Source: Mesorhizobium sp. M2D.F.Ca.ET.226.01.1.1 (GTDB lineage: Bacteria > Pseudomonadota > Alphaproteobacteria > Rhizobiales > Rhizobiaceae). From it: a stretch of DNA of 64,000 nucleotides. The position numbers were made by a program, and so were the translations under genes. Below the pieces are notes generated by a model. The model was given only the letters and a program-made list of their open reading frames with translations, was not told the origin of the DNA and ran no database searches. The stretch spans positions 124,001 through 188,000 of the forward strand of contig NZ_RZOY02000009.1 of NCBI RefSeq assembly GCF_004022705.2, given 5' to 3'. Shown piece by piece: positions 27,759-36,236 of the stretch (positions within the stretch are counted from its first letter, which is position 1; each line of letters opens with the position of its first letter).

Positions 27759-28997
27759 ATGAGCCTTCTTTGCGAAACCCCTAATCCATCCCGCCGGGCG
27801 GTACTGATGACCGGCGGCGCGCTGTTCGCCTGGGCTTATCTGCCGCGCTTTGCCCGCGCGGCCGACAACCGCGATCCACGCCTGATCGTTATCTTGCTGC
27901 GCGGCGCTCTGGACGGGCTGTCGACGGTCGGGCCGGTCGGCGACCCGGACTATGCCGGCCTGCATGGCGACATCGCGCTTTCGCTCTCAGGCGCCAACCC
28001 GGCATTGCCGCTTGACGGTTTCTTCGCCGTCAACCCGGCAATGCCGGTGTTTGCGCGCCTTTTCAAGGCCGGCCAGGCGGCGGTGGTGCATGCGGCGGCG
28101 ACCGGCTATCGCGACCGCTCGCATTTCGACGGCCAGGACGTGCTGGAGAGCGGCCTCCCCGGCCCCGGCAATGCGACAACCGGCTGGCTCAACCGAGCTT
28201 TGGCCAACCTGCCGGCGGGCGACAGGATCGCGAAGGCCGGCGGGCTGGCGGTCGGGCCTTCGACGCCGCTGGTGATCCGCGGTGCCGCCCCCGTTCTCGG
28301 CTGGGCGCCGCAGGCGCTGCCGACCCCCGGCGACGCCTTGGCCGAGCGCGTGCTCGACCTCTACAACCATCGCGATCCGGTGCTGGCTGCAGCCCTGCAG
28401 AAAGGTCTCGACGCCGACCGGATGGCGATGGGCGACCAGCTCGACGGCCAGACGATGAATCCGAAGGGCGGCCTCGGCAATGCCGCCGGCATGCGGCAGT
28501 CGGCGCAAGGCGCCGCGCGGCTGATGGCGGCCGATGACGGCCCGCGCATCGCCGCGCTCGCCTTCGACGGCTGGGACACACATGTCAACGAAGGCGGCGC
28601 CACCGGCCGGCTCGCCAACCTGCTCGGCGGCCTCGACGGCGCCTTCGAGGAATTCGAGAAAGGGCTGAGCGAACGCTGGAAAGACACGGCAATCGTCGCC
28701 ATCACCGAATTCGGCCGCACGGCGCGCATCAACGGCACGGTCGGCACCGACCACGGCACGGGCACGGTGGTGCTGCTCGCCGGCGGCGCGGTCAAAGGCG
28801 GCCGTGTCATCGCCGACTGGCCAGGACTGAAGCCGGCGCAGCTCTATGATGGCCGCGACCTTGCGCCGACCAGCGATGTGCGCGCGGTGCTGAAGGGGTT
28901 GCTGGCGGATCAGTTCGGATTGTCCGCCGCGGTGCTCGGCGACAAGGTGTTTCCGGAGTCGGCGGCGGTGAAGCCGATGCGGGATCTGGTGATGTGA
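27759..28997 (+). CDS. DUF1501 domain protein with Tat signal
   Basis: 412 residues. The N-terminus has a twin-arginine motif PSRRAVLMTGGALF and a cleavage region near residue 36 (ARAADN), so export is by Tat. The DUF1501 body has an LIVILLRGALDGL start, a HFDGQDVLESG segment and a C-terminal TEFGRTARINGTVGTDHGTG segment. These residues resemble the metal site of the alkaline phosphatase superfamily, to which DUF1501 is distantly related. It is the partner of the upstream DUF1800 gene, separated by 81 bp containing repeat A. Confidence 0.92.
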   Translation: MSLLCETPNPSRRAVLMTGGALFAWAYLPRFARAADNRDPRLIVILLRGALDGLSTVGPVGDPDYAGLHGDIALSLSGANPALPLDGFFAVNPAMPVFARLFKAGQAAVVHAAATGYRDRSHFDGQDVLESGLPGPGNATTGWLNRALANLPAGDRIAKAGGLAVGPSTPLVIRGAAPVLGWAPQALPTPGDALAERVLDLYNHRDPVLAAALQKGLDADRMAMGDQLDGQTMNPKGGLGNAAGMRQSAQGAARLMAADDGPRIAALAFDGWDTHVNEGGATGRLANLLGGLDGAFEEFEKGLSERWKDTAIVAITEFGRTARINGTVGTDHGTGTVVLLAGGAVKGGRVIADWPGLKPAQLYDGRDLAPTSDVRAVLKGLLADQFGLSAAVLGDKVFPESAAVKPMRDLVM

Positions 28998-29092
28998 GCC
29001 TCGACTTGGCCCATCGGTGACAGGCGCCAAGTGTCTGTCAATTTGTCCTGGGACGAAGCAATGCAAAATGAGATCGGTCGCGATCCTTCGCG

Positions 29093-29247
29093 CCCCCCTC
29101 TGTCCTACCGGACATCTCCCCCACGAGGGGGGAAGATTGGCAGCTGCGGCGCTCCGCCCAAATCTACGACGTACAAGATTGGCGAAAGCGGGCGTGACGG
29201 CTGATCTCCCCCCTTGTGGGGGAGATGTCCGGCAGGACAGAGGGGGG
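29093..29247. repeat. Long inverted repeat, family B copy 2
   Basis: CCCCCCTCTGTCC...GACATCTCCCCC at the left pairs with GGGGGAGATGTCC...GGACAGAGGGGGG at the right, with a variable centre. It fills most of the 397-bp gap between the DUF1501 gene and the next gene. Nothing else but the terminator below was seen in that gap. Confidence 0.9.
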
Positions 29248-29341
29248 CGCTGTCCCGCCGAGGTCTCAAAGCCTCTCCACCACTGCAACGCGCTTAAGCT
29301 ACGGACGCGAATGACCGAACTTCGCCCCTGTTAGGACAAAA

Positions 29342-29371
29342 AAAGCCCGCGCCGTTGCCAGCGCGGGCTTT
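29342..29371 (-). terminator. Rho-independent terminator of the minus-strand GCG_CRPN gene
   Basis: An 11-bp perfect stem (AAAGCCCGCGC / GCGCGGGCTTT) with an 8-base loop is followed on the minus strand by a run of seven T. It lies 24 bp after the stop codon of the gene at 29395-29664. Confidence 0.9.
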
Positions 29372-29394
29372 CTCGTCGCTCTCCAAAGCGATCA

Positions 29395-29664
29395 TCAACT
29401 CCAGAAACCCGGGTGCCAGCGGCCGTGATACCAGAAGCCGGGGTGCCAATGGCGCACATGCATCGGGCGGATGATCACCCGGCCGTTCGGCACGCACCTG
29501 CCCCAGCGGTTCATGTGCCAGCCGGGGCCGCAGCGCCAGCCGACGGTCTCGATCGGCAGCGGGGCGGCACCCGGCTTGACAAGCGGCATGGCCTGCGAGC
29601 CGACGCCGGGCAGCATCAAAGTGCCGGCGGTCAAGGCAATGGGCAGCAAGTGTTTTGTGAACAT
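29395..29664 (-). CDS. GCG_CRPN-type small secreted protein, second copy
   Basis: 89 residues. A signal peptide ends near residue 25 (GVGSQAMP). The core motif is RCGPGWHMNRWGRCVPNG, the same two-Cys pattern as the protein at 25821-26108, followed by a His/Trp-rich tail (RHWHPGFWYHGRWHP). Function unknown. A GGAGAG ribosome-binding site precedes the ATG and a strong terminator follows, so it is a single-gene unit. The first Gly of the GCG motif is Arg here. Confidence 0.87.
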   Translation of the reverse strand: MFTKHLLPIALTAGTLMLPGVGSQAMPLVKPGAAPLPIETVGWRCGPGWHMNRWGRCVPNGRVIIRPMHVRHWHPGFWYHGRWHPGFWS

Positions 29665-29827
29665 GCTTCTCTCCGTAATTCGTCCCTACCTCCCTGAAAC
29701 GGAGGACCGGGGCGAAATCCGTCGGAGCGGGATGGATCACATGTTCGTTAGATCGGTTCGCGGCAGCGCCGGTCGATTGTTTCGATCCGAAGCGATCGGT
29801 CTCGCAGACCCTCGGCACCATATCGAA

Positions 29828-29841
29828 TTGATCCATATCAA
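29828..29841 (+). promoter_or_regulatory. FNR/FixK-type box (anaerobox)
   Basis: TTGATCCATATCAA is a perfect match to TTGAT-N4-ATCAA, the consensus recognised by FNR, Anr and FixK regulators. Its centre is about 99 bp before the ATG of the downstream flavin-binding protein gene, which leaves room for the usual -41.5 placement and a 58-base leader. The divergent gene at 29664 is about 170 bp away and a less likely target. Confidence 0.75.
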
Positions 29842-29933
29842 TGAGCCTGGACGCGTCTCGCACTAGGGTCGATGAGAAGCGACCGACGGAGATCGTCAAG
29901 ACCGAAGGCCCGCTGAAACAGGAGATCACACCG

Positions 29934-30380
29934 ATGATGATCCGCACGCTCTCCACCTTGGAATGCACGAAAATGCTGGCGGCAAACCGCACTGGACATC
30001 TGGCATGCGCGAAGGACGGACAACCCTATGTCGTGCCCTTCAACTACGCCTACGCCGACAGCCACCTCTACGCCTTTTCCCTGCTCGGCAAGAAGATCGA
30101 CTGGATGCGGGAGAATCCCCTGGTGTGCGCGCAGGTGGGAGAACACACGCAGGGGCGCGGTTGGCGAAGCGTGATCGTCGAGGGCCGCTATGAGGAACTG
30201 CCGGACCGGGTCGGCCACAAGGTTCAGCGCGACCACGCCTGGGCGGTGTTGAGCAAGCATACGGAGTGGTGGGAACCGGGCGCGCTCAAGCCCGTCACGC
30301 CACCCCCGTCGGACAGCCTGCCGCACGTCTTTTTCCGGATCCTCGTCGAGCAGGTCTCGGGACGAGAGGCTTCTGAATAA
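29934..30380 (+). CDS. Pyridoxamine 5'-phosphate oxidase-like flavin-binding protein
   Basis: 148 residues from the ATG at 29934, with a GGAGA ribosome-binding site at 29921. The fold pattern is the split-barrel FMN-binding type: LECTKMLAANRTGHLACAKD near the start, YVVPFNYAYADSHLYAFS in the middle, KIDWMRENPLVCAQV and then a SVIVEGRYEEL strand. Members include NimA-like and general-stress FMN proteins; substrates are usually unknown. A perfect FNR/FixK box upstream suggests induction at low oxygen, which is common for this type of protein in rhizobia. Confidence 0.85.
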   Translation: MMIRTLSTLECTKMLAANRTGHLACAKDGQPYVVPFNYAYADSHLYAFSLLGKKIDWMRENPLVCAQVGEHTQGRGWRSVIVEGRYEELPDRVGHKVQRDHAWAVLSKHTEWWEPGALKPVTPPPSDSLPHVFFRILVEQVSGREASE

Positions 30381-30392
30381 GCAGCTCGACGC

Positions 30393-31976
30393 TTATTGAA
30401 CCCGGCTGTCGCCCAGCGTCGCCACCGTCTTCAGCGCGCCATCCAGCATCTCGCCCTTTTCGTCCTTCAGCGCGGCCTCGCGCAGGCGGCGGATCCAGTC
30501 GGCGGCGTCGTCGCGGCCCTTGAGCATGGGCAGCGCCGAGAGCACGCGGTCGAATTTCGACTGGGCGCGGGCATGGGTGTCGCTGTAGCCCTTGATCAGG
30601 CGGCGGCAGTTCAGGATCTCGGTGGCCAAAGCGTAGTCCTGGCGAGCGTGGCTCAGCGCCAGTTCGTACCAGCGCTCCAGATGCTCGACCTCGACCTTGT
30701 GGCGTAGCAGAGCGCGACGCCAGCGGCGCAGTCCGCCGATGAACCACAGCGTCGCAAAACCAGTGAAACTGTCGGTGCGGATGTGACGGCCGCGATTGAT
30801 GCGGCGGTCGAGGAAGGCGGCGAGTTTCGGCCGGCTCTCGATATAGCTGCCAAGGCCTGCCGGCAGAGTGCCGCAGAACTCCTCGATGCGCGGATGGAAA
30901 TATTCGGTGACCTGCAGCACCGCGCCTTCCTTGACGCCGATCTCCTTGCGCACCCGCTTGTCGCGCGTCGAGCGCGTCTTCAGATCGGCGACGCGGATCA
31001 TATCGTCATAGCACATGGCGTTGGCGAGATGCTTTCCCGCGGCGATCGACAGCGCATAGTTACGTTCCGGCGTATCCAGCGCGAGCGCCTTGTCCAGCCG
31101 GTCGAGATATTCGCCGCCATAGGCGATGTCCTGGAAGTCGACGACCTTCTTCAGGCCGCGTTCGGCCATGTCGCGCACCGGCTCCGGCAGCGCCGCGACG
31201 CGGGCGGCGAGACCCTGCCACCCCTTCAGCAGGGTTTCCGGGCCGCTGACCTTTGGCGTCAGCTGGGCTTCGGAAGCGGCAGGCGCCGCTGCCTTATCGT
31301 CGGCTGGCGCGGCCGCGATGCCGCGCGCTCGGTCGCAGGCGGCGCCGAAGGCGGCGAGGCTCGCCTTGACGCCACGGCCGCCGGCGCCGATCGCCTGTTC
31401 GTAGTTTTCGCGCGGGAACGGCAGCGCGTCGGAGCCGGCCAGCGCGCCGAGCAGGCTGGCCGAGATCATGGTGCCGTTGTCGGCGGCGATCTTTTCCATG
31501 TCGAAGGCGATGAAGCGCTTGGCCGCCGCTTGCGCCGTCGCGTGCACTTTTTCCGACGAGGCGCGACCATCGCCCGGCTCGATCTTTTCCGAGACGGCGG
31601 GGATGCGATGCGATGAGGTGATCAGCGTGGTGCGCTCGGGCGTGACGAAGCCGCGGATGATGGCGCGACCGGCTTCCATCAGCTCGGCGGCGATCAGGAT
31701 ATCGACGTCACCCTGCGAGGGCGACAGCGCGAAGACCGGCAGGCGGCCGGTGTCGCGGGCCATCTCGATATAGTAGATCGTGGCGCCGGTACGCTGGGCG
31801 ACGCCCGCCACGGATGTCGACTGGGCTATGTAGCCGCTGCGCTCGGCGACGTCGGTGATCCAGTCGGCGAGCACGCCGCCGCCCTGGCCGCCTACGGCGA
31901 GCACGGCGAGCTTTATCACCCGCTCGTCGTTTGAAGCGCCCGTCTTCGGGCGCAGCGGTGCACTGGGGTCAAGCAT
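30393..31976 (-). CDS. iorB: Indolepyruvate:ferredoxin oxidoreductase, beta-type subunit with DUF6537 extension
   Basis: 527 residues. Residues about 18-200 are the pyruvate:ferredoxin oxidoreductase gamma/beta-type domain, with LAVLAVGGQGGGVLADWI near the start and TSVAGVAQRTGATIYYIEMA. The C-terminal 280 residues match the DUF6537 region found in the long proteobacterial subunit. The protein partners the large subunit encoded directly upstream with an 8-bp overlap. The enzyme oxidatively decarboxylates aryl pyruvates to aryl-acetyl-CoA with ferredoxin as acceptor. This is the family activity; the true substrate here is inferred. Confidence 0.88.
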   Translation of the reverse strand: MLDPSAPLRPKTGASNDERVIKLAVLAVGGQGGGVLADWITDVAERSGYIAQSTSVAGVAQRTGATIYYIEMARDTGRLPVFALSPSQGDVDILIAAELMEAGRAIIRGFVTPERTTLITSSHRIPAVSEKIEPGDGRASSEKVHATAQAAAKRFIAFDMEKIAADNGTMISASLLGALAGSDALPFPRENYEQAIGAGGRGVKASLAAFGAACDRARGIAAAPADDKAAAPAASEAQLTPKVSGPETLLKGWQGLAARVAALPEPVRDMAERGLKKVVDFQDIAYGGEYLDRLDKALALDTPERNYALSIAAGKHLANAMCYDDMIRVADLKTRSTRDKRVRKEIGVKEGAVLQVTEYFHPRIEEFCGTLPAGLGSYIESRPKLAAFLDRRINRGRHIRTDSFTGFATLWFIGGLRRWRRALLRHKVEVEHLERWYELALSHARQDYALATEILNCRRLIKGYSDTHARAQSKFDRVLSALPMLKGRDDAADWIRRLREAALKDEKGEMLDGALKTVATLGDSRVQ

Positions 31977-34122
31977 CGGCGAACATCAAACGGCGGCTCT
32001 CGCGGCGCCGCTGCAACAGGCCGATCACGGCGCGGCGCGCGCTTTCCAGGAAGCGGTCCCAGCGGCCGGGATTGTGGACGACGTCGGCGCGGTAGAAGGA
32101 CGGGCAGAGCACGGCGGCATCCGCCACCTCGCCGCAATTGCCGCAGCCGACGCAGTTCTGGTCGATCGATGCGACAGGATCGTCCCGCAGCGGATCGTCG
32201 AGTGTCTTCACCGAGAGCGACGGACAGCCGGAGAGGCGCATGCAGGCGTGGTCGCCGGTGCAGATGTCCTCGTCGACGCCGAATTTCGGCTTGACCACCC
32301 GCTCGCCGCCCTTGATCGCCTTGTCGACCAGCGGCTTTTCGCGGCGCTGGCGGTTCAGCATGCATTCGGAAGAGGCTACGATGACCTTCGGCCCCTTCTC
32401 GTCGGTGGTCAGCGCCTCGCGCAAAGTGGCCTGCATCTTGCCGACATCATAGGTGCGGTCGATGTGGCGCAGCCATTTGACGCCCATGCCTTTCACCGCT
32501 TCGGTGATCGGATGTTTCGTGGACTTGGTGCGGTTCGAAGCGCGCGACGACAGGATGTCCTGGCCGCCGGTGGCGGCCGAGTAGAAATTGTCGACGATGA
32601 CGATGACGCCGTCATTCCGGTTGAAGACGGCGTTGCCGATCGATGAGGTCAGGCCATTGTGCCAGAAGCCGCCGTCGCCGACGAAAGAGATCGACCGGCG
32701 TTTTGCTTCCGGCGAGTTGAAGGCGGAGGCCGAGGCCGGCCCTAGCCCGTAGCCCATGGTGGTGGCGCCGAGCTCGAAGGGCGGCATGATCGAGAACAGA
32801 TGGCAACCGATGTCGGAAGCGATGTGGTGCTTGCCAAGCTCCTGCTCGACCAGCTTGGTCGCGGCGAAGATCGGCCGCTCGGGGCAACCGATGCAGAAGC
32901 CTGGCGGGCGGCCCGGGACGACATTGGTGAGATCGGCGGTATCGACGCCCTCACCCGTTTTGTTCGGAGCACGCACCTCGCCCGGCAAGAGATGCGGAGC
33001 GTTGGCGCGCAGGAAGGAGCCGATGCCGTCGAGCATGACCTGGCCGGTATATTCGCCGGCCATCGGCAGATCCTCCTTGCCGACCAGTTTCGTGCCGCGC
33101 CCGGCCTTGTGCAGCATGGCTGCGAAAGCCTGCTCGATATAGTTGGGCTGGCCTTCCTCGACGACCAGCACGGCCTGCTTGCCTTCGCAGAAGGACAGGA
33201 ACTCGTCGTCCACCAGCGGATAGACGGCGTTCAGCACGTAGAGGGGGACGTCGGTGTCGCCATAGGTGTCGGCAAGGCCGAGCCGCTGCAGCGCGCGGAT
33301 GACCGAATTATACATGCCGCCCTGCATGACGATGCCGACCGAGCCGTGGTCCGGCCCGAACATCTCGTTGATCTTGCGGCTCTTGATGAAATCGACCGCC
33401 GCCGGCCAGCGCTTGGCGACCTTCTCCTTCTCGTGCAGGAAGGAGGCGGGCGGCAGGACGATGCGACCCGTGTCGCGGCGCGGCGCGGACAGCGCGTCGG
33501 CGACCGACATTGGCGGACGCTTGTTGTCCTTGGCGATGAAGTGGCCGTGGACGTGGCAGCAGCGGATACGCACCTGCAGCATCACCGGCGTGTTGGAGGC
33601 CTCCGACAATTCGAAGCCGTCCTCGACCGCCTTGACGATCGAGGGCAGGTTCGGGCGCGGGTCGAGCAGCCAGACCTGGCTCTTCATGGCAAAGGCGTGG
33701 CTGCGCTCCTGCATGATCGAGGAGCCTTCGCCATAGTCCTCGCCGACGATGATCAGCGCGCCGCCGGTGACGCCGCCGGACGCCAGATTGGCCAGCGCGT
33801 CGGAAGCAACATTGGTACCGACGGTCGACTTGAAGGTGGCGGCACCACGGATCGGATAATGCACGGAGGCCGCAAGCATGGCGGTTGCAGTCGCTTCCGA
33901 GGCGCTCGCCTCGAAATGCACGCCGAGTTCGCCCAGAATGTCCTGCGCGTCGGCAAGCACGTCCATCAGATGACTGATCGGCGCGCCCTGATAGCCGCCG
34001 ACATAGCCGACGCCGCACTGCAAGAGCGCCTTGGTGATGGCGAGGATGCCCTCGCCGGCGAACTCCTCGCCGGCGCCCAGCCTCAGCTTTTCGACTTCCT
34101 TGGCAAAAGACCGTTCGGCCAT
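31969..34122 (-). CDS. iorA: Indolepyruvate:ferredoxin oxidoreductase, alpha-type (large) subunit
   Basis: 717 residues. N-terminal pyruvate-oxidoreductase domain (YVGGYQGAPISHLMDVL near 40; NVASDALANLASGGVTGGALIIVGEDYGEGSS split across 105-137) and a C-terminal thiamine-diphosphate domain (DIGCHLFSIMPPFE; GDGGFWHNG with the following N). A ferredoxin-like tail follows: C621-x2-D624-x2-C627-x5-C633P, in which the second Cys of cluster 1 is Asp, then a normal cluster C657, C660, C663, C673. A GGAGG ribosome-binding site precedes the ATG. It heads a two-gene operon with iorB and lies beside a MarR gene and flavoprotein genes, suggesting amino-acid or aromatic catabolism. Confidence 0.9.
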   Translation of the reverse strand: MAERSFAKEVEKLRLGAGEEFAGEGILAITKALLQCGVGYVGGYQGAPISHLMDVLADAQDILGELGVHFEASASEATATAMLAASVHYPIRGAATFKSTVGTNVASDALANLASGGVTGGALIIVGEDYGEGSSIMQERSHAFAMKSQVWLLDPRPNLPSIVKAVEDGFELSEASNTPVMLQVRIRCCHVHGHFIAKDNKRPPMSVADALSAPRRDTGRIVLPPASFLHEKEKVAKRWPAAVDFIKSRKINEMFGPDHGSVGIVMQGGMYNSVIRALQRLGLADTYGDTDVPLYVLNAVYPLVDDEFLSFCEGKQAVLVVEEGQPNYIEQAFAAMLHKAGRGTKLVGKEDLPMAGEYTGQVMLDGIGSFLRANAPHLLPGEVRAPNKTGEGVDTADLTNVVPGRPPGFCIGCPERPIFAATKLVEQELGKHHIASDIGCHLFSIMPPFELGATTMGYGLGPASASAFNSPEAKRRSISFVGDGGFWHNGLTSSIGNAVFNRNDGVIVIVDNFYSAATGGQDILSSRASNRTKSTKHPITEAVKGMGVKWLRHIDRTYDVGKMQATLREALTTDEKGPKVIVASSECMLNRQRREKPLVDKAIKGGERVVKPKFGVDEDICTGDHACMRLSGCPSLSVKTLDDPLRDDPVASIDQNCVGCGNCGEVADAAVLCPSFYRADVVHNPGRWDRFLESARRAVIGLLQRRRESRRLMFADA

Positions 34123-34166
34123 GTCTGCCTCCTTCCGTTGCCGCCGTTGCCGGGCGGCGCGTACAT

Positions 34167-34649
34167 CTAGATTTCGTGTCTGCGGATGTTCTTCAGCATT
34201 TTCTGGAGCGTCGCGATCAGCGCCGCATATTCGGCATCGTCGACACCATCGAACATCGCCTCGAACGCGTCGTGCATCGCCGGCCAGGCGCGGGTGAACA
34301 GCGCGCGGCCGTCATCGGTCAGGAACACATGGCGGAAGCGGCTGTCGGTCACGCCCTGCTCGCGGCGCACCAGGCCCTGGCCTTCCAGCGTGTCGAGCGT
34401 GCGGCTAAGCGTCGATTGCTCGATCACCGTGTAGACCGAGAGGTCATTGACGGTGACGCCGTCGGTGACGGAAAGCACGGCCAGCGTCCGCACCTGCGGG
34501 ATGGTCAGGCCCTGCTTGCGGAAATCGTCGCGCAAAGTGGCGTTGTAGCGGCCCATGATGCGGTTCATCAGATAGGGCGCGAATTGCTGCAGGCCGATCT
34601 GGCCGAGGGTCGAGATGCGCTGGCGTTTTTCCGGGAGCTTCTGTTCCAT
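34167..34649 (-). CDS. MarR-family transcriptional regulator (first of two)
   Basis: 160 residues with a winged helix-turn-helix: LTIPQVRTLAVLSVTDGVTVNDLS (about 48-71), recognition helix IEQSTLSRTLDTLEGQGLV, and wing REQGVTDSRFRHVFLTDDG. MarR proteins are dimeric repressors released by small aromatic ligands. The ATG overlaps the stop of the upstream flavoprotein gene, and iorA follows after 44 bp, so it probably belongs to one transcript running from 37028 to 30393. It is one of two candidates for binding the shared palindrome described for 37119, 44796, 52211 and 53100. Confidence 0.92.
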   Translation of the reverse strand: MEQKLPEKRQRISTLGQIGLQQFAPYLMNRIMGRYNATLRDDFRKQGLTIPQVRTLAVLSVTDGVTVNDLSVYTVIEQSTLSRTLDTLEGQGLVRREQGVTDSRFRHVFLTDDGRALFTRAWPAMHDAFEAMFDGVDDAEYAALIATLQKMLKNIRRHEI

Positions 34650-36220
34650 CACAGCCTCCCCGCCAAAAGGAAACCGGAGCCGCCGCCGAGGCCGGCGCCC
34701 GGATGGGTCGAGGCGCCGATGTGGTAGAGGCCCTTGACGCCGGTCTCGTGGTTGCGGCTGGCCTTGAACGGCCGCCACAGGAAAGACTGGTCGATGGTCG
34801 ACGAGCCGCCATAGGGATCGCCGCCGACGAGGTTGATGTTCATCGCTTCGAGATCGGCCGGCGAATAGGCGCGGCGCGCGATGATGGTCTCGCGAAAACC
34901 GTCGATATGGTTGGCGAGGATCGCCTCGACGCGGTCGGCATAGGCTTCGCGCAACGCCTCGGTCCAGCGGCCGTCGGCGGGCGTTTCGAGCTTGCCGGCG
35001 GCATCGCCCTTGATGTGGCGCGGCGCCTCCGGCAATTGCAGCCACAGGATCGCCTTGCCCTCCGGGCAGCGCGACGGGTCGAGCGCGTGCGGCTGGCCGA
35101 CGCAGATGGTCGGCACCTGGGGCAGCAGGCCGCGCACCGCCTCGTTGCAGGCTTTGGAGACGCCGTCGAGCCCCGGCGTCAGATGCAGCAGCGCCACCTT
35201 GTCGAGGCCCTCGCCGCGCCAGGCGGGCGGCTTGTTCAGCGCATAATGGATCTGGAAATTGCCCTTGCCATAGCGATAGGCCTGCGTGGCCATGGTTGCC
35301 GCCTCCGGCGCGTCCCTGCCGAGCAGGCGGCCGTAAAGCTGTGTCGGCGTGACCGAGCAGATAACGCTCTTCGTAGCCGTCACCGTTTCGCCGGACGCGA
35401 GCCGCACGCCGGAGGCGCGGCCACCGGCCTGGACGATCGAGGCGACATCGGCATTGACGCGGATCTCACCGCCGCGTTCCCTTATCAGCCCCTCGAAGGC
35501 GGCGAGCAGATTCTTCGCGCCGCCCTTGACGATCGGCGCGCCTGCCGCCTCCAGGGCGAAGGCGATGACCTTGGCGATCTGGCCGGAGAAGGCGTCTTCC
35601 GGTCCGAGCCCGGCATGCAGCACCCAGGGGGCCCAGAGCGCGCGGACAGTATCGGATGTATAGGTCGTTTCCAGCCAGCCGCGCGCGGGCACCAGCGCCT
35701 CGCCCATGGAGGCGGCGAGGTTGCGCGGACCGCGCCGCCAGGCCTCGCCGGCGATGAGCTTGGTCGTCGGATAGGACCAGAGCGCGCCGCCGAGCAGGCC
35801 GAAGAGTAGCCCGGCATTGCGCTCGATGTCGCCGACATCGCCGCCATGGCGATCGCCGTCACCGGGCGCGATCCGGTTGAGCGCCGCGATATTGTTGGCG
35901 CGGTCGGTGGTGAGCACGGCATGGCTGCCATCCGGCATGAGCACGCCGGTGGGCGTCGCCGTGTGGCAGAATTCCAGCCCGTGCCGCGCAAGGTCCTTGC
36001 CGAGCGCGACAAAGGCCGGCGATGTAATGAACAGCACGAAGGTCGTCGCCATCACGTCATGGACGAAGCCGGGCACTGTCACCTCCTCGGTGCGCATGCA
36101 GCCGCCGATGCGGTCGTTGCGCTCGAGCACGAGCACCTTGGCGCCCTTGGCGCCAAGCATCGCCGCGCAGACCAGGGCGTTGATGCCGCTGCCGACGATG
36201 ATGTGATCGACGTCGCTCAT
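34649..36220 (-). CDS. FAD-dependent oxidoreductase, PYROXD2/phytoene-desaturase-like (first copy)
   Basis: 523 residues. The N-terminal Rossmann motif is HIIVGSGINALVCAAML, then VLVLERNDRIGGCMRT, a typical dinucleotide-binding start. The C-terminal part has a STHPGAGLGGGSGFLLAGRL segment that completes FAD binding. The overall pattern fits the PYROXD2/CrtI-like amine-oxidase superfamily. No carotenoid genes are nearby; the neighbours point to catabolism. A second, related gene of almost the same size lies at 37150 on the other strand. The reaction is unknown, perhaps dehydrogenation of a heterocyclic or aliphatic substrate. Confidence 0.88.
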   Translation of the reverse strand: MSDVDHIIVGSGINALVCAAMLGAKGAKVLVLERNDRIGGCMRTEEVTVPGFVHDVMATTFVLFITSPAFVALGKDLARHGLEFCHTATPTGVLMPDGSHAVLTTDRANNIAALNRIAPGDGDRHGGDVGDIERNAGLLFGLLGGALWSYPTTKLIAGEAWRRGPRNLAASMGEALVPARGWLETTYTSDTVRALWAPWVLHAGLGPEDAFSGQIAKVIAFALEAAGAPIVKGGAKNLLAAFEGLIRERGGEIRVNADVASIVQAGGRASGVRLASGETVTATKSVICSVTPTQLYGRLLGRDAPEAATMATQAYRYGKGNFQIHYALNKPPAWRGEGLDKVALLHLTPGLDGVSKACNEAVRGLLPQVPTICVGQPHALDPSRCPEGKAILWLQLPEAPRHIKGDAAGKLETPADGRWTEALREAYADRVEAILANHIDGFRETIIARRAYSPADLEAMNINLVGGDPYGGSSTIDQSFLWRPFKASRNHETGVKGLYHIGASTHPGAGLGGGSGFLLAGRL

Positions 36221-36236
36221 CGTCGTGGCCTTGGCT

